Shown here: positions 62,018-64,000 of the stretch, one piece after another
Position numbering within the stretch: position 1 is the first letter of the stretch
Layout of the letters: each line of letters opens with the position of its first letter
Origin: Piper betle
Taxonomy: Eukaryota; Streptophyta; Magnoliopsida; Piperales; Piperaceae
NCBI GenBank assembly: GCA_033002965.1
Contig: JAURVB010013846.1
Location: 102,322 to 166,321, forward strand
Direction: 5' to 3'
DNA: 64,000 nucleotides
Made by a program: the position numbers and the translations under genes
The notes under the pieces: generated by a model
The model's input: only the letters and a program-made list of their open reading frames with translations
Told to the model about the DNA's origin: nothing
The model's database searches: none

Positions 62018-63559
62018 TCATGTTGGTACACCACAGGCGTTACTTTCCCCTGAAAGCTGCTGCTTTCTTTCGGCTTGCAGTGACCGACACAATGATTCAA
62101 GCTTTTCCTTCTGACTCTTGACCTTGTCAAGCTGTTTCTTCAGATACTCACGCTACAACAAAGATTGTACAACATGTGAAATGCTAATAGAATAAGAATA
62201 AGAACTCAATATGACAGATATATTTCTCGTGAAGGGGTAAATCATATATCATTTGCTGAACACGTTTTGTGTCATTGATATTGCCAGTTGCATCTATTTT
62301 GCAGATGTTCTATCATTACTTCTCAAAGGCATCAAGTTAGAAGTTCAAAACATTTTGCATACCTCTTCAACAAGCTCTATGAGTGAAACATCAGTCTTCT
62401 CACATTTGCTCTTCAGGAAAACATTTTCCTTCTTAAGCTCCTTCATTGACTTAGCCATCTATTTGGAGCAATCAGAAGTGTTGATATTGACCACAAACAT
62501 AAGAAAACAGCAAAGTACATGCGCACATTAGACAAATAAGAAGAGCATACCTTTTCCATCTCTTGCTTAAATGTTTCAAAAACCTCATTGCTTTTAACCA
62601 ATGCTTCCTGCCAAAATATAGTTGCAATTACAACCTTTGTCCCACATATTACCCCAGAAATATGATTTTCTTAAGTATTGACAGATGAAATAAGTTTTTA
62701 GCCTCTGCCAAAGTGGTATCTGGCTGATTCCTGCCCAACTGCGCTCCAGAGACAATAAACGAAGCTAGAACTTACTTGGAATTGCTGAAATCTCTCTCCA
62801 TCAGCGGCTAGCTGCATACGCAGATTCTTCTCTGTTTCTAATAAGACAGATACTTGTTCAGCATATAACTTCATTTGGGCTTGTTCCTTAGCTGATTTTT
62901 CTTCATGTTGTTTAAGCTTTAGATCAGACAGTTGAAGTTCCAGCATTTTCTGTTTCACCTGCATGTTTCATGCACAGCCAAAGACAGTAATTTTTCGTAA
63001 CAATTCCATAGCAATTTTCTCAAAAATGTTAAGTATATCAATACATTGAAGGATCATATAAACACAAACAAATAAATGTAGAATTATACCTTCTGTTGAC
63101 AGACCAGTATAAACAAATACATTTTAACTGTTACCTTCTGTTGAAATTGTTGCTCCGAAATAGCATACTGGTCACTTAGATGCTTAAGCTTGTTTCTCAA
63201 CCTGGAAAAGGGAAATTCAAGCAGGAATAAGACCTCAATAATACGACTCCTGGAGGCTTAATAAAAAGTGTAAAATAAGCACTAACAGAAATGCCACAAT
63301 TAAAATGCAGCAAAACAAATGCCAGTCATATTGCGCAAGCTGCATGTGGTCAGTGACACAGTATAACAGATTTCACTTAATTTTGGTTGATATGTCAATC
63401 AAAACCCCAATTGAAGTATCAAAGCTTTCCACTAATCAGTCAAATCATGACCTGAATATAAGCCCCAATATTTAAATGGCTTCAGTGGACCTACATTTCA
63501 TTCTCCTTCAGCTGAAGGAGACACTCATCTTTCTGCTCTTCAAGTTTATGGCTTACATC
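62018..63559 (-). CDS. Taxilin family protein, 3' part of the gene
   Basis: Six exons on the minus strand, 63559-63495, 63201-63135, 62958-62776, 62607-62551, 62458-62363 and 62152-62018, all with GT-AG introns and agreeing phases, encode the last 200 residues. The product is almost pure coiled coil: VKQKMLELQLSDLKLKQHEE, KSNEVFETFKQEMEK, KSMKELKKENVFLKSKCEK and ESLCRSLQAERK, the last being characteristic of taxilins. Animal taxilins bind syntaxins in vesicle traffic; the plant role is not established. The protein ends after NACGVPT with a TGA at 62018. The N-terminal exons lie beyond the right edge, since no further exon was found in 63560-64000. Confidence 0.9.
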
Positions 63560-64000
63560 CTACAATTACATGATCCAGTTTAAAGTATGTTATCATCTGA
63601 AACAGTGGACTAAATATAACACGTACAGCACAATGAACAATATGATTCCTACTCGGGCAAAGAAAGTAACTACATTGCATATTCTCATTTTTCAACAAAT
63701 CCACCAAGAATATTAGCAAACCAGGAATTGTGTATACACAAGATAATTGGAAATCGTCATCAGTTGGAAAAGAAAGACAGGTTTACCTCCAGCCTCTAGA
63801 TTGATTTATCATAAGCATGGCAAGAACCAAACACTCACTGTCACTCAAGTGAGATGAAATATCAACAACCTCCTCCGCGATTAACATGTTGCACGGTATC
63901 AATAATAGCAAATCAAACCAATGCAAATGCTCCAAAAGGCCCCATGAGCAATGTTTAAATTGGCCCTCCAATCAAAAGAAAGTATGGGATGAAAGGGGAT
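63560..64000 (-). other. Probable intron of the taxilin gene
   Basis: The sequence lies upstream of a phase-0 acceptor (TTGTAG at 63560-63565) and has no recognisable taxilin exon. A 62-codon frame at 63783-63971 has no coiled-coil character and is not called. Confidence 0.5.

Noticed and set aside
1..64000. CRISPR arrays, bacterial-type operons or origins
   Set aside because: The window is eukaryotic. Tandem repeats seen are microsatellites or degenerate retrotransposon-derived units with no regular spacers.

Overview
This is plant nuclear DNA: intron-rich genes in an AT-rich, repeat-laden background, with plant protein families (a cinnamoyl-CoA reductase-like SNL6 relative, a cell number regulator/PLAC8 protein, an ITPK) and plant LTR retrotransposons. 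Coding exons of several genes are much richer in GC than their surroundings (the single-exon ITPK, exon 4 of the reductase, exon 1 of the PLAC8 gene). That fits a monocot, but the species cannot be fixed from this window.

Layout. 1-4.1 kb: the end of a gene running off the left edge (possible CS/p23-like domain, minus strand), then a minus-strand gene for a plant protein with two basic RYRxRKR motifs and two RDWKxDAR motifs. 6.4-8.0 kb: SNL6-like reductase gene (minus). 9.9-11.6 kb: decayed solo LTR. 12.7-15.5 kb: complete 10-exon gene for proteasome lid subunit RPN8 (minus). 19.0-34.2 kb: retrotransposon nest made of four roughly 2.6-3.0 kb LTRs of one family in the order + - + -, with a 537-bp TRIM inside one of them. 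34.2-35.6 kb: remnant with a tRNA-Asp-type primer binding site. 37.7-40.6 kb: GC-rich hairpin elements and a degenerate tandem array. 41.65-42.66 kb: intronless inositol tetrakisphosphate kinase gene (plus). 44.9-47.3 kb: another truncated LTR of the main family. 49.7-53.9 kb: PLAC8/CNR8-like gene (minus) whose 3-kb intron holds a decayed duplicate of exon 1. 55.4-61.0 kb: decayed Ty1/copia element. 62.0-63.6 kb: 3' part of a taxilin gene (minus) that continues off the right edge.

The genes are unrelated housekeeping or signalling genes separated by transposon debris; there is no operon or gene cluster. I found no new multi-gene system. The points most worth a second look are: face-to-face inverted LTR pairs, the intact TRIM with perfect target-site duplications, a tandem array built from a motif of the LTR, a family of hairpins lying next to TA tracts, the duplicated exon inside the PLAC8 intron, and a run of small frame-breaking indels in three genes (basic-motif gene, reductase, ITPK), most of them in short repeats, which look more like sequence errors than biology.

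Exon boundaries were placed by hand from splice consensus, phase and remembered family patterns. No alignment or search was run.
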